Part shown: positions 56,110 to 63,648 of the stretch, piece by piece | Layout of the letters: every line of letters begins with the position of its first letter | Numbering within the stretch: position 1 is the first letter of the stretch | Assembly (NCBI RefSeq): GCF_022829345.1 | Contig: NZ_JAKSXV010000096.1 | Span: forward strand, 248,001-312,000 | Reading direction: 5' to 3' | Length of the DNA: 64,000 bases | Source of the DNA: Methylobacterium sp. J-090 | GTDB taxonomy: Bacteria; Pseudomonadota; Alphaproteobacteria; Rhizobiales; Beijerinckiaceae | Program-made: the position numbers and the translations under genes | The notes under the pieces: model-generated | The model's database searches: none | What the model was told of the DNA's origin: nothing | Seen by the model: only the letters and a program-made list of their open reading frames with translations

Positions 56110-56591
56110 GGCAGGCCCGACCGCTGAAGCTCCCCCTCGCAGCCAGCAACATCACCGAGGGCATCGGTCGAAGGATATGGCGCCAGGATCACCCGCCGAC
56201 GCGAGGGGCGACGCGCTCGCGTCCCCAACGGGGCGAGAGCGAGGGCGTCGACCCGCCTCGCCTGGGCGCAGGGGTGCGATGCCAGGTGCCTCATGTTGCT
56301 ACCGACGCGACCCTGCTCTTTCCAGTCGTGACGCACGATTCCGAACGTGGCTGCGGCAGCGCCACCCGCGACCTCACCGGACGGTGGCGGGATCGGGTCG
56401 GCTGGGGCCGCCCGACCCACCAGAGCCACCGACGAGGCGGGAGATGGGAACCGCGAGGGTCTGAGGGAGGTAGCGGCGGCGACGTTCAGACTAGAAGCGC
56501 GCCGGACGGATCGGACGCCTGGGAGCGCCGACCGCCGGACGCTTGCCGCGCGGCTCTTTCCTAGAAAAATCCTGGTCTGTACATGGATAGG
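56110..56591. other. Gap without a gene, left of the palindrome array
   Basis: GC-rich sequence with unlikely frames on both strands. Together with the palindrome array it makes a 645-base gene-free stretch between two leftward operons, an expected place for an origin or control region. Confidence 0.4.
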
Positions 56592-56721
56592 GCGCACTCC
56601 AGAGTGCGCACCCCCTGCGTACTCTGGAGTGCGCATTTAACGGGTCCGATTAATGCGCACTTGCTGTGCGCATTTATGTCCGTTTGCTGGGCTGAATTAA
56701 TGCGCACTCTGGGATGCGCAT
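56592..56721. repeat. Array of TGCGCA palindromes
   Basis: Six TGCGCA cores start at 56605, 56630, 56654, 56667, 56701 and 56715. They form three larger palindromes: GCGCACTCCAGAGT (56592-56605) with its complement at 56621-56634; ATGCGCAC-N5-GTGCGCAT (56653-56673); and ATGCGCA-N8-TGCGCAT (56700-56721). Centres are about 48-50 bases apart. AT-rich spacers (GATTAA, GAATTAA) intervene. This may be an operator cluster or an iteron-like replication origin. Confidence 0.65.
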
Positions 56722-56754
56722 TTCCCGGCGAAAGAGGGGAGGGCAGAAGCGTGC

Positions 56755-57174
56755 TCATACGGCCCCCCTCGCCATGCGCCAGACCCTCAGCCGATAGCGG
56801 TTTGCCTGTCCTGCCCCACGGCTGACCTGAACGTCGAGGTGGCCTTGCTCCTGAAGCTTGCCGAGTGCTTTCTGCACCCCACGCCGGCTAGCCTTCAGAT
56901 CGGCAGCTAGCGTCTCGTGCGACGGATGGGCGTAACCCTTTCGACGATCAACGTGCTGGCTCACTTCGATTGCGACGCGCAGGGAGAGCAGCGGCAGGGC
57001 AGGGTCGCGAGCGACCTGGCGGAGCCACATGAACGCTTCACGCGCGGCCCCCTTCGCGTTGGGGTCGGCCGCGATTGCCCCTGGCTTTGGCTCACTGACT
57101 GCGTCGAGATGCGTGGGCTCAACATGGCTAGGAGAAGCCGTCGGGACCCGCGACGGCATCGCAATCACGCTCAT
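56755..57174 (-). CDS. Helix-turn-helix replication/regulator-like protein
   Basis: 139 residues from MSVIAMPSR. After a Pro-rich leader, AFMWLRQVARDPALPLLSLR precedes a winged helix: GYAHPSHETLAADLKASRRG, VQKALGKLQEQGHLDVQ and RYRLRVW. This matches MarR/GntR-like HTH modules found in phage and plasmid replication proteins. Its ATG overlaps the stop of the preceding gene (ATGA). The palindrome array lies 34 bases beyond its stop. Confidence 0.75.
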   Translation of the reverse strand: MSVIAMPSRVPTASPSHVEPTHLDAVSEPKPGAIAADPNAKGAAREAFMWLRQVARDPALPLLSLRVAIEVSQHVDRRKGYAHPSHETLAADLKASRRGVQKALGKLQEQGHLDVQVSRGAGQANRYRLRVWRMARGAV

Positions 57175-57596
57175 GCTGCATGCCCCCCGCTGGAGGCTGT
57201 CGAGGGGCAGCCATCGCAACGCCAGACAGAGCGTGCGACTGCGGCTTCGAGCTGGGCAAGCTCGTGCTCAACCGAGGCAGCAGGCACGCCCATCTTGCGC
57301 AACTGCCCGGCGATCGGCTTGAAACGCCTTGCAATCAGCAGGGAGCGGCACCGCCGGCCGTGGCGCTGTCGCAGGTTCAGGAAGGCCTGCACGAGGTCAG
57401 CGATCAGGCGGGTGTCGCGGGAGGGGGGAAACGGCAGCACCAGGGCGCTGCCGGTCGCAGATGGTGACAGGGGATCGGCGCCGGGCGCGACGCGCTCAGG
57501 GCCACGGTTATGCCTCTCGCGGCAGTGCTTCTTCGATCGGAGAGGCTCGGCCGCAGGGACGCCGCTGAATAGCGGGAGATCGGTGAGGTCACGCAT
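57171..57596 (-). CDS. DUF6074-like protein
   Basis: 141 residues from MRDLTDLPL. The middle, VLPFPPSRDTRLIADLVQAF followed by RFKPIAGQLRKMGVPAASVE, resembles the DUF6074 family common in mobile DNA of Rhizobiales. The C-terminus has a WRCDGCP pair of cysteines. Function unknown. It is coupled to the HTH protein downstream. Confidence 0.65.
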   Translation of the reverse strand: MRDLTDLPLFSGVPAAEPLRSKKHCRERHNRGPERVAPGADPLSPSATGSALVLPFPPSRDTRLIADLVQAFLNLRQRHGRRCRSLLIARRFKPIAGQLRKMGVPAASVEHELAQLEAAVARSVWRCDGCPSTASSGGHAA

Positions 57597-57604
57597 GGTG
57601 TCTC

Positions 57605-57823
57605 TCACGCCGCGACTTCGGACGTTGAGCCGCGGACTTGCGCCTCAATCCAGGCGTCGAGATCAGCGCCTCGGTAGAACACCTTGCCACCGATCTTGTA
57701 GTAGCGCGGTCCTTTACCTTTCACACGCCAGGCCCTCAGCGTTGAGGGCTTCGATCCGAGCTGATCTGCAGCATCTGCCTCACAATAGAAGCCGCGCTGT
57801 TCTAAGGCTGATGGTTTATTCAT
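57605..57823 (-). CDS. Excisionase-like helix-turn-helix protein
   Basis: 72 residues from MNKPSALEQ. FYCEADAADQLGSKPSTLRA, then GPRYYKIGGKVFYRGADLDA and a short tail, is the AlpA/helix-turn-helix-17 layout. Such proteins often act as recombination directionality factors for the nearby integrase or as regulators. The gene is 2 genes away from int, which supports that role. Confidence 0.85.
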   Translation of the reverse strand: MNKPSALEQRGFYCEADAADQLGSKPSTLRAWRVKGKGPRYYKIGGKVFYRGADLDAWIEAQVRGSTSEVAA

Positions 57824-57905
57824 TTGCACCGCTCTCGGTTCGTATTACCGTCCGCGGTTCGACAATTTAATCAGATTTTCGCGAGGCGCCACACAAACAA
57901 TTCGC

Positions 57906-58589
57906 TTACCCGTCGGCCTTTTTTTGCGCGCATAGGAAGACGGCGTCGAGCGCTGCATCCACGATGGGTTTGTTCCGTAGCCTCTCCACCTCTTCGACAC
58001 GTGCCGCTGCAACCGCCCTAGTTAAAGCACGTCTGATGTCACGAGAATGGTCCAAGCCTGCTGATCGCGCACAGCTCGCCAGATCGACCAATAAATCGAT
58101 GAATTTTGGTGAGGTGGAACCTTTTTTATCTTCTAATACCCATTGCTCCTGCCGACCAAAGTTGAATACTCGCCCTACAAATGCAGGCAGATCAGAGTCG
58201 ACAGGACGCCCTCGCGTAGGATCGTCAGTCGACCGGAGTTCTTTGTCGAGCATCCAATCTGCGCCATCCACGTATTTTTGGACACTTTTGGCTAATTTCA
58301 ATCGTTGTATTACATCGTTGTACATAATTTCATCGCCAAATATCTTGTCCGCTTCGGCCTCTAATCTTCCAATTTCTGCCAGTTGCATCAGCGCATCAGA
58401 CAAATCGGTCGCAGCAACAAATACGCGACGGAAAAGAACAGTTTTTTGCTCCTCAGAGTTCTTTAGATTAAATACACGATTGATATAGCCTTCAATCTCT
58501 CCCTTGACCCAATTGGTTGGAACTCCGCCAACCCGCTCTATACACCGGCCAACGCCTTCCCACTGCGCATCAGTAAAATGGAAGGACAT
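57906..58589 (-). CDS. Unknown island protein coupled to the integrase
   Basis: 227 residues, soluble and helical (IGRLEAEADKIFGDEIMYND, LVDLASCARSAGLDHSRDIR). No domain is recognised. Its ATG shares one base with the integrase stop (TGATG), so it is translated after int. It is more AT-rich than neighbours. Genes in this place beside an integrase are often cargo such as defence genes; nothing in the sequence proves that here. Confidence 0.7.
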   Translation of the reverse strand: MSFHFTDAQWEGVGRCIERVGGVPTNWVKGEIEGYINRVFNLKNSEEQKTVLFRRVFVAATDLSDALMQLAEIGRLEAEADKIFGDEIMYNDVIQRLKLAKSVQKYVDGADWMLDKELRSTDDPTRGRPVDSDLPAFVGRVFNFGRQEQWVLEDKKGSTSPKFIDLLVDLASCARSAGLDHSRDIRRALTRAVAAARVEEVERLRNKPIVDAALDAVFLCAQKKADG

Positions 58590-59851
58590 CAGTGGCCTCC
58601 CGACCGAAGCGGAACGATATTTGAAGTCTCAAGCGCCTTGCGAGCTGCCGCGAGCGCTAAAGCTCGCTTCTTCGAACTGGCCTCGGCTCCCTGCTTGACC
58701 GCATCCATTTGAAGCTGTGCGTAACGCATGGCCGTCGCCACAGATTTGTGGCCGCAGATGCGCATTTGGTGCGGAAGGGGGATCGTTGGATCAGAGTAAA
58801 TTTGGGTGCAAAACCAGTGGCGCACTAGGTGGGTAGTCGCGTTCTCCCTCGCGGCGACGCCCGCGCTCGCCATTACCTTTTCGAAGGCACCCTCCAGCGT
58901 CTCGACCCGCATCGCCTTGAGGTTCCTCGAGGGGCACACAGCCGATGCGCCGGCAATCCGCGGCGCGGCTGCGAGCAGCTCGCGTGCTTCGTTCGTGAGG
59001 GGCTTCATGAGAGCACCGGTCTTCGTGTCCGGCCACGAAATGAGCCCTGCGTCAAAATCGACGTAGGCCCACTCCAGGCCTGTGATCTCGCCGACCCGGC
59101 ACCCTGTAGCAAACAGAAGCCGGATGCCGAGGGCCTGGAACTCGGTGATCGCCCCCGAGTCCGTGAGGGCCTCGACCGCGTTCAGCAGCTTCGCCACCTC
59201 AATGTCAGAGAACAGCCGCTCCCGCCGGCGCGAGCCGAACTTGCGAACCCGGCAGGGGTTCGATCCCGGCTCGCGGAGGCCCCACTGCTCGGCAAGGCCC
59301 ATGGCCGACGACAGCACCCGAACGATCTGATCCGCGTGGGTGCGGGTGGCGCGGCGCTTGTGGTGCAGTTCGGCGACCAACGCTGGGGTGAGCCCGCGCA
59401 CCGGTACGTCGCCCAGCTCGGGTTTCAGCACCTTTTCAACGATGTGCTTGTAGCCGTAGGCGGTGCGCGCCTTGAGGCGCGTATCGACGTGTTCCATGAC
59501 GAAGCGGTCGAGTAGGTCACGGATTTTTGGGGCCTTCCGCTTCTCAGCCTGGGCCACGTTCGCAGCAGCGAGGTCAGCAGCCGGGTCGGCGCCGAGCGTA
59601 GCGCCGGCCAGGATGCGTTCGGCTTCCTGCCGAGCCTGGTCGGGCGAGAGCTTGGTCGTAGCGCCGATCGTCTGGCGCCGGTAGGGCGCGCCTCGGCCGC
59701 GCCCGGCCCGGTAAGCCGCAATGTATGCTTTGGTGCCGGTCGGCCGGACTCGGACGCCGAAACCCGTCAGGTCGCGATCCCAGACCGTATACTCGGCCGT
59801 GCGCGGCTCGAGGCCGTCGACCATGCGTTTCGTGATCCGTTGCTCGGCCAT
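58589..59851 (-). CDS. int: Tyrosine integrase (P4/phage type)
   Basis: 420 residues from MAEQRITKRM. The DUF4102-type N-terminal arm-binding domain (MVDGLEPRTAEYTVWDRDLT) is followed by a core-binding domain and the catalytic domain: Arg in ATGCRVGEITGLEW, His-x2-Arg in THLVRHWFC, His in ICGHKSVATAMRYAQ and the nucleophile Tyr in the same block. The full set of catalytic residues is present. It sits 219 bases from attR and would integrate the island at tRNA-Lys. The in-frame extension to 59941 runs into the arm sites and is rejected. Confidence 0.95.
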   Translation of the reverse strand: MAEQRITKRMVDGLEPRTAEYTVWDRDLTGFGVRVRPTGTKAYIAAYRAGRGRGAPYRRQTIGATTKLSPDQARQEAERILAGATLGADPAADLAAANVAQAEKRKAPKIRDLLDRFVMEHVDTRLKARTAYGYKHIVEKVLKPELGDVPVRGLTPALVAELHHKRRATRTHADQIVRVLSSAMGLAEQWGLREPGSNPCRVRKFGSRRRERLFSDIEVAKLLNAVEALTDSGAITEFQALGIRLLFATGCRVGEITGLEWAYVDFDAGLISWPDTKTGALMKPLTNEARELLAAAPRIAGASAVCPSRNLKAMRVETLEGAFEKVMASAGVAARENATTHLVRHWFCTQIYSDPTIPLPHQMRICGHKSVATAMRYAQLQMDAVKQGAEASSKKRALALAAARKALETSNIVPLRSGGH

Positions 59852-59898
59852 GGCGCTCACCTTCCGCCACGCTGCCAGGGCTATTCGCAGGGCAGGGC

Positions 59899-60047
59899 GG
59901 GGTAGCACCTGGCCCTGTCTGGGGAAGCACCGGGGCAGCACGCGGCATCAACAATGAGCGACAACGATCGCCGCTCGTCGACAAGGTATGTCGCTAAGCC
60001 GCTACAAATCAAGCGCTTTATCACTCTGCATCCACATGGGGCAGCAC
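59899..60047. promoter_or_regulatory. Putative integrase arm sites, right end
   Basis: Four copies of GGGGNNGCAC, all on the plus strand: 59899-59908 (TA core), 59921-59930 (AA), 59932-59941 (CA) and 60038-60047 (CA). They lie between the int start and attR and probably overlap the int promoter, which would let the integrase repress itself. Confidence 0.6.
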
Positions 60048-60069
60048 CGATCGCAGGGCTTCTTGCAAG

Positions 60070-60114
60070 CTTTTAATCTGTAGGTCTTGGGTTCGAACCC
60101 CAACGCGCTCACCA
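60070..60114 (+). repeat. attR: right attachment core
   Basis: A 45-base exact copy of tRNA-Lys 37171-37215, from the anticodon loop to CCA. It lacks the 5' half, so it is no second tRNA gene but the chromosomal end displaced by integration. Confidence 0.93.
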
Positions 60115-60305
60115 CACATTCGCCATGCGACGACTCATCCCGGACCGCCGGCCATCCGCGTCGAACGGGGTCGCCATTCGGCCATATCCCAACGACGACA
60201 CGGGCATCCCTGCGTCGGCGTTCCCTCCGCTCACGGGCGGGTGCGTTCGCGCGGCCGCCCGGAGCGCCGATGGGTGGGCCGGAGCGGGCTTAGCCCGACC
60301 CGCCC

Positions 60306-61082
60306 TCAGCGGGCCACGGCTCCGACCATCGGCCCGAGCGGCCGGCTGAGATCGGAGCGGTTCATGGACGGCGCGTAGAGGCTCGATACGCTGCCGTCGA
60401 GGAACAGGGCGTTGCGGCAGCCGAGACCGTCCTTGAACAGGCGCGCGAAGGCCCCGAAGCTCACGGGGCGCTCGGAGATGGCGAACACCGCCGTGCGGCC
60501 GTCGTCGCGCACGCCGACGCCGTTGCGGATCTTCTGGCTCGGCCCGTCGCTGGAGATTTTCGGGTGGATGTGCCCGTCCACCACGAGCATCGGCCCCGAT
60601 TGCGTGGCGAAATCGGGCTTCGGGTTCACCCGCAGATATCGTGGGGTGTCGAGGACGCCGGCGCGGTCGCCCTTCACGTAGAAGACGCCGTTGGGCTTCA
60701 GGTGGAAGTTGCCCGGGCCGTTGGCCGTGGACACGCCCTTCAGCTCGCGCCCCTCCTCGACGTAGAGGCCGACGGGCGCCTGGTCCTTGTCGTACATGCC
60801 GGCATTCATGGCGAAGCGTAAGGACGGGCCCTGCTTGTCGCCGAGGGTCGAGAGCGACGAATAGGGCTGCCCGTCGGTGCCGCGCCAGAACAGGCGCACC
60901 CTGTCGCGGCGCAGATCGACGGTGCAGACGGTGTAGCTCTCGCCCTCGGCCTGGACGGGCTTGCACGGGGCGGGGGCGGGCGCAGCGAGAGCCGGCGGGG
61001 CGAAGGCCAGGAACGCGATGAGCGCCTGAGCGACCCACCGCCGCGTCCTGACGGCGGCATCCTGAAACTCGAGACCGTACAT
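60306..61082 (-). CDS. Phosphodiester glycosidase (NAGPA/DUF2233) family protein
   Basis: 258 residues. A signal region ends near PPALAAPAP. The domain shows LRFAMNAGMYDKDQAPVGLY, STANGPGNFHLKPNGVFYV, SGPMLVVDGHIHPKIS and CRNALFLDGSVSSLYAP. This is the family of the enzyme that removes GlcNAc from mannose-6-phosphate tags and of bacterial exported proteins acting on envelope glycans. It is the first gene after the island on the chromosomal side. Confidence 0.85.
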   Translation of the reverse strand: MYGLEFQDAAVRTRRWVAQALIAFLAFAPPALAAPAPAPCKPVQAEGESYTVCTVDLRRDRVRLFWRGTDGQPYSSLSTLGDKQGPSLRFAMNAGMYDKDQAPVGLYVEEGRELKGVSTANGPGNFHLKPNGVFYVKGDRAGVLDTPRYLRVNPKPDFATQSGPMLVVDGHIHPKISSDGPSQKIRNGVGVRDDGRTAVFAISERPVSFGAFARLFKDGLGCRNALFLDGSVSSLYAPSMNRSDLSRPLGPMVGAVAR

Positions 61083-61320
61083 CGCGAAAACCTTGCGGCA
61101 GAAGCCTTGCGGCGAAAACCTTGCGGCGGCGGGGAAGAGGGCCGGGACGCGCTTCCTCGCCCGAAAGCCGGCCGGTTTTCAAGTCGTCCGACGTCCGGCG
61201 GGCGAGGCGTAGGGCACGACTTCACGATTGCGGCAAAACGGATCGGTCGCTGAACCGTTGCGGGCGGCTCCGCGTTCCTGTGCCGTTGGGGACGCATCGG
61301 TATCTCTCGGAGAGTTTGAG

Positions 61321-61824
61321 ATGAAACGAGTTGTTCTGGCCTCGGCGGCCATGATCGGGGCCCTCGCGATGATCCCGGCGACGGCGGAGGCCCGTGGCGG
61401 CTTCCACGGCGGTGGATTTCATGGCGGCGGTTTCGGCGGCGGCGGGTTCCGCGGCGGCTTCGGAGGCGGTGGCTTCCGGGGCGGATTCGGCGGCTATCGC
61501 GGTGTCGGCTTCGGTGGATACCGGGGCGGGTTCGGCGGCTATCGCGGCGGTTTCTACGGCAACCGGGGCGGCTTCTACGGTGGGCGCGGCTACGGGCGCG
61601 GCTACGGCTACGGTCTCGGCGGCCTCGGTCTCGGTGTGGGCCTCGGCCTCGCGGCGGGCGGCCTCTACGGCGGATACGGCCCGGGCTACGGCTACGGTTA
61701 CGGCGGGTACGGCTACGCCCCGGTCGGGTACGATGTCGGCTACGGTGGCGGCTGCTACACGGTCCCGCGCGTCCGCTGGACGCCCTACGGCTACCGCCGG
61801 GTTCTGGTCGAGCGCTGCTACTGA
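61321..61824 (+). CDS. Glycine/tyrosine-rich exported protein
   Basis: 167 residues. Signal peptide about 1-24 (PATAEARG). The mature part is a run of GGFHGG, GGFRGG and GGYRGG units, then Gly/Tyr repeats, ending in CYTVPRVRWTPYGYRRVLVE with two cysteines. Such proteins are probably structural in the envelope. GGAGAG precedes the ATG at good spacing, and a strong terminator follows. Confidence 0.8.
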   Translation: MKRVVLASAAMIGALAMIPATAEARGGFHGGGFHGGGFGGGGFRGGFGGGGFRGGFGGYRGVGFGGYRGGFGGYRGGFYGNRGGFYGGRGYGRGYGYGLGGLGLGVGLGLAAGGLYGGYGPGYGYGYGGYGYAPVGYDVGYGGGCYTVPRVRWTPYGYRRVLVERCY

Positions 61825-61861
61825 GCGCGAAACCGGCTGAGGCGACAGGGAATCGCCATCG

Positions 61862-61889
61862 GGGACTGCCTTCGGGCAGTCCCTTTTTT
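61862..61889 (+). terminator. Strong Rho-independent terminator
   Basis: A perfect 9-bp stem (GGGACTGCC / GGCAGTCCC) with a TTCG tetraloop is followed by six T. It also lies 5 bases from the end of the convergent DUF4174 gene. Confidence 0.9.
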
Positions 61890-61893
61890 CGTG

Positions 61894-62289
61894 TCAGCGC
61901 CGCATTTCGTCCCGCCGCATCGGCATGGCGTCGATGGTGGCGAACAGCGTCTCGGCGGGCAGCGGCGTGGCGGCATTTCGTTTCGCCCCACCGTCCTTGC
62001 CGATCAGCACCACCCGGAACGCCCCGTCGGGCAGGCCCAGGCGGGCGCGCAGGCTCCGGGCCCCGGCGCTGGCTCCCACCGCTTCCAACACCACGAGGTC
62101 GCGCTCGCGCACGCCCTCCGGCACCGCCGCGAGGAGCGCGCGCTGGCGCGCGAGAAGCGGGTCATCGGGACCGGGGGCCGAGATCACGACGATTCGGGCC
62201 TTCCAGCGATGGAGCGCGAGGGGATCTTCGGCGGCCGACGCCGGACTGCTCGCCAGCACCACACCCAACAGCAGCAGACCCCGAACCAT
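61894..62289 (-). CDS. DUF4174 family exported protein
   Basis: 131 residues. Signal peptide 1-19 (SSPASAAED). The mature domain, HRWKARIVVISAPGPDDPLL followed by RDLVVLEAVG and RVVLIGKDGGAKRN, matches DUF4174, a thioredoxin-fold relative without the CxxC motif. Function unknown. Confidence 0.85.
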   Translation of the reverse strand: MVRGLLLLGVVLASSPASAAEDPLALHRWKARIVVISAPGPDDPLLARQRALLAAVPEGVRERDLVVLEAVGASAGARSLRARLGLPDGAFRVVLIGKDGGAKRNAATPLPAETLFATIDAMPMRRDEMRR

Positions 62290-62394
62290 CGCGCCTCTCC
62301 CGTTCCGTCTCCGTCAACGCGCCAGCGGTGGATTTGCCTTACCCGCGCGGGACCCCATCTGCGCTTGCTCGGACCAAGCCTCGGGAGACCGCCC

Positions 62395-63438
62395 ATGAGC
62401 ACTGCGACGACCAACCCGACCGCGAGCCCCGTCAACCGCCGCATCGTTCTGGCCGCCCGCCCGCACGGTGAGCCCAACGCGAGCCATTTCCGCCTGGAGG
62501 AAGGCCGGGTGCCGACGCCGCGCGCGGGCGAGATGCTGCTCGCCAACCGCATCCTCTCCCTCGATCCGTACATGCGCGGCCGCATGAGCGCCGCCAAATC
62601 CTACGCCGAGCCGGTCGCCATCGGGGACACCATGGTGGGCGCGACCGTGGCTGAAGTCGCCGCCTCGAACCATCCCGACTTCCGGGTCGGCGAGACCGTG
62701 GTCGGCTTCGGCGGCTGGCAGGACTTCTACACCTCCGACGGCAAGGGCCTGCGCAGGCTCGACCCCGCCGCAGCACCTGTGAGCACGGCGCTCGGCGTTC
62801 TCGGGATGCCGGGGATGACCGCCTATACGGGCCTTCTCAACATCGGTGCTCCGAAGCCCGGCGAGACCGTGGTGGTGGCTGCGGCCACCGGGCCCGTCGG
62901 CTCCCTCGTCGGACAGATCGCGAAACGCAAGGGGGCCCGCGCCGTCGGCATCGCCGGGGGCCCGGAGAAATGCGCCTATCTCCGCGACACCCTCGGGTTC
63001 GACGCGGCCATCGACCACCGCGCCGACGACTTTCCCGACGCCCTGGCGGCCGCCTGCCCGAACGGCATCGACGTGTATTTCGAGAATGTCGGCGGCGCGG
63101 TGTTCGACGCGGTGCTGCCGCTCCTGAATACCTTCGCGCGCATTCCCGTCTGCGGCCTCGTCTCGGGCTACAGCGCCACGGACCTGCCGCCCGGCCCCGA
63201 TCGCATCCCGCTCCTCATGCGGGCGGTGCTGTCGAAGCGCCTCCACCTGCAGGGCTTCATCGTCTGGGATTTCGCCTCCCAGGAGCCCGAGTTCCTGCGC
63301 GAGGTCGGCGGCTGGCTCCAGGAAGGCAGCATCATCCACCGCGAAGACATCGTGGACGGCCTGGAGAATGCGCCGACCGCCTTCGCCGGGCTTCTCAAGG
63401 GCCGGAACTTCGGCAAGCTGCTGGTGCGGATCGCCTGA
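62395..63438 (+). CDS. NADP-dependent oxidoreductase, LTB4DH/CurA-like
   Basis: 347 residues of the medium-chain reductase superfamily. NRRIVLAARPHGEPNASHFR and ILSLDPYMRGRMSAAKSYAE at the start, GMPGMTAYTGLLNIGAPK, the nucleotide loop VVAAATGPVGSLVGQIAK and DVYFENVGGAVFDAVLP identify the leukotriene B4 12-hydroxydehydrogenase subgroup. It probably reduces alpha,beta-unsaturated ketones and aldehydes with NADPH. GGGAGACCGCCC precedes the ATG. Confidence 0.92.
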   Translation: MSTATTNPTASPVNRRIVLAARPHGEPNASHFRLEEGRVPTPRAGEMLLANRILSLDPYMRGRMSAAKSYAEPVAIGDTMVGATVAEVAASNHPDFRVGETVVGFGGWQDFYTSDGKGLRRLDPAAAPVSTALGVLGMPGMTAYTGLLNIGAPKPGETVVVAAATGPVGSLVGQIAKRKGARAVGIAGGPEKCAYLRDTLGFDAAIDHRADDFPDALAAACPNGIDVYFENVGGAVFDAVLPLLNTFARIPVCGLVSGYSATDLPPGPDRIPLLMRAVLSKRLHLQGFIVWDFASQEPEFLREVGGWLQEGSIIHREDIVDGLENAPTAFAGLLKGRNFGKLLVRIA

Positions 63439-63469
63439 ACAGACCGGCCCGCACCTTGCCGGCACAATT

Positions 63470-63484
63470 GAACAAAGGTAGAAC
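63470..63484. promoter_or_regulatory. LexA (SOS) box upstream of ssb
   Basis: GAAC-AAAGGTA-GAAC, which reads GTTC-N7-GTTC on the other strand, is the exact alphaproteobacterial LexA consensus. It lies 165 bases before the ssb start. SOS control of ssb is known in several groups of bacteria. Confidence 0.8.
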
Positions 63485-63648
63485 ATTCATAGGATGGAGA
63501 GGCTCCGTGAGTCTCGGGGACAACCCCGCGCCTGCCGATTGCCGGACGCGTCGGGACGGCCCATGACAGGCGGCGCCGACCTTGTCCGGCCCTTTGGGGC
63601 CGGGCTCGATTCGGCACGCGGTGAGATCGATCGAGAGGAGAGAGCGGC

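Larger units (their letters stand above)
37171..60114. mobile_element. Integrated genomic island in tRNA-Lys, about 22.9 kb
   Basis: A 45-bp perfect direct repeat of the tRNA-Lys 3' half bounds it. A tyrosine integrase sits 219 bases inside the right end. The content is accessory: HTH regulators, a tape-measure-like protein, nuclease and ATPase genes, broken umuC and resolvase, many unknown small genes, and several AT-rich genes unlike the flanks. It lacks capsid, terminase, conjugation and relaxase genes, so it is a phage remnant, a satellite or another non-self-transmissible integrative element (inference). Confidence 0.92.

Noticed and set aside
56592..56721. CRISPR array
   Set aside because: The repeats are short palindromic cores with uneven spacing and no uniform spacers, and no cas gene is present.
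60070..60114. Second tRNA-Lys gene
   Set aside because: Only the 3' 45 bases are present; the D-arm and 5' acceptor strand are missing. It is an attachment core.
37171..60114. Complete prophage or conjugative element
   Set aside because: No terminase, portal, capsid, relaxase or type IV secretion gene was found on either strand.
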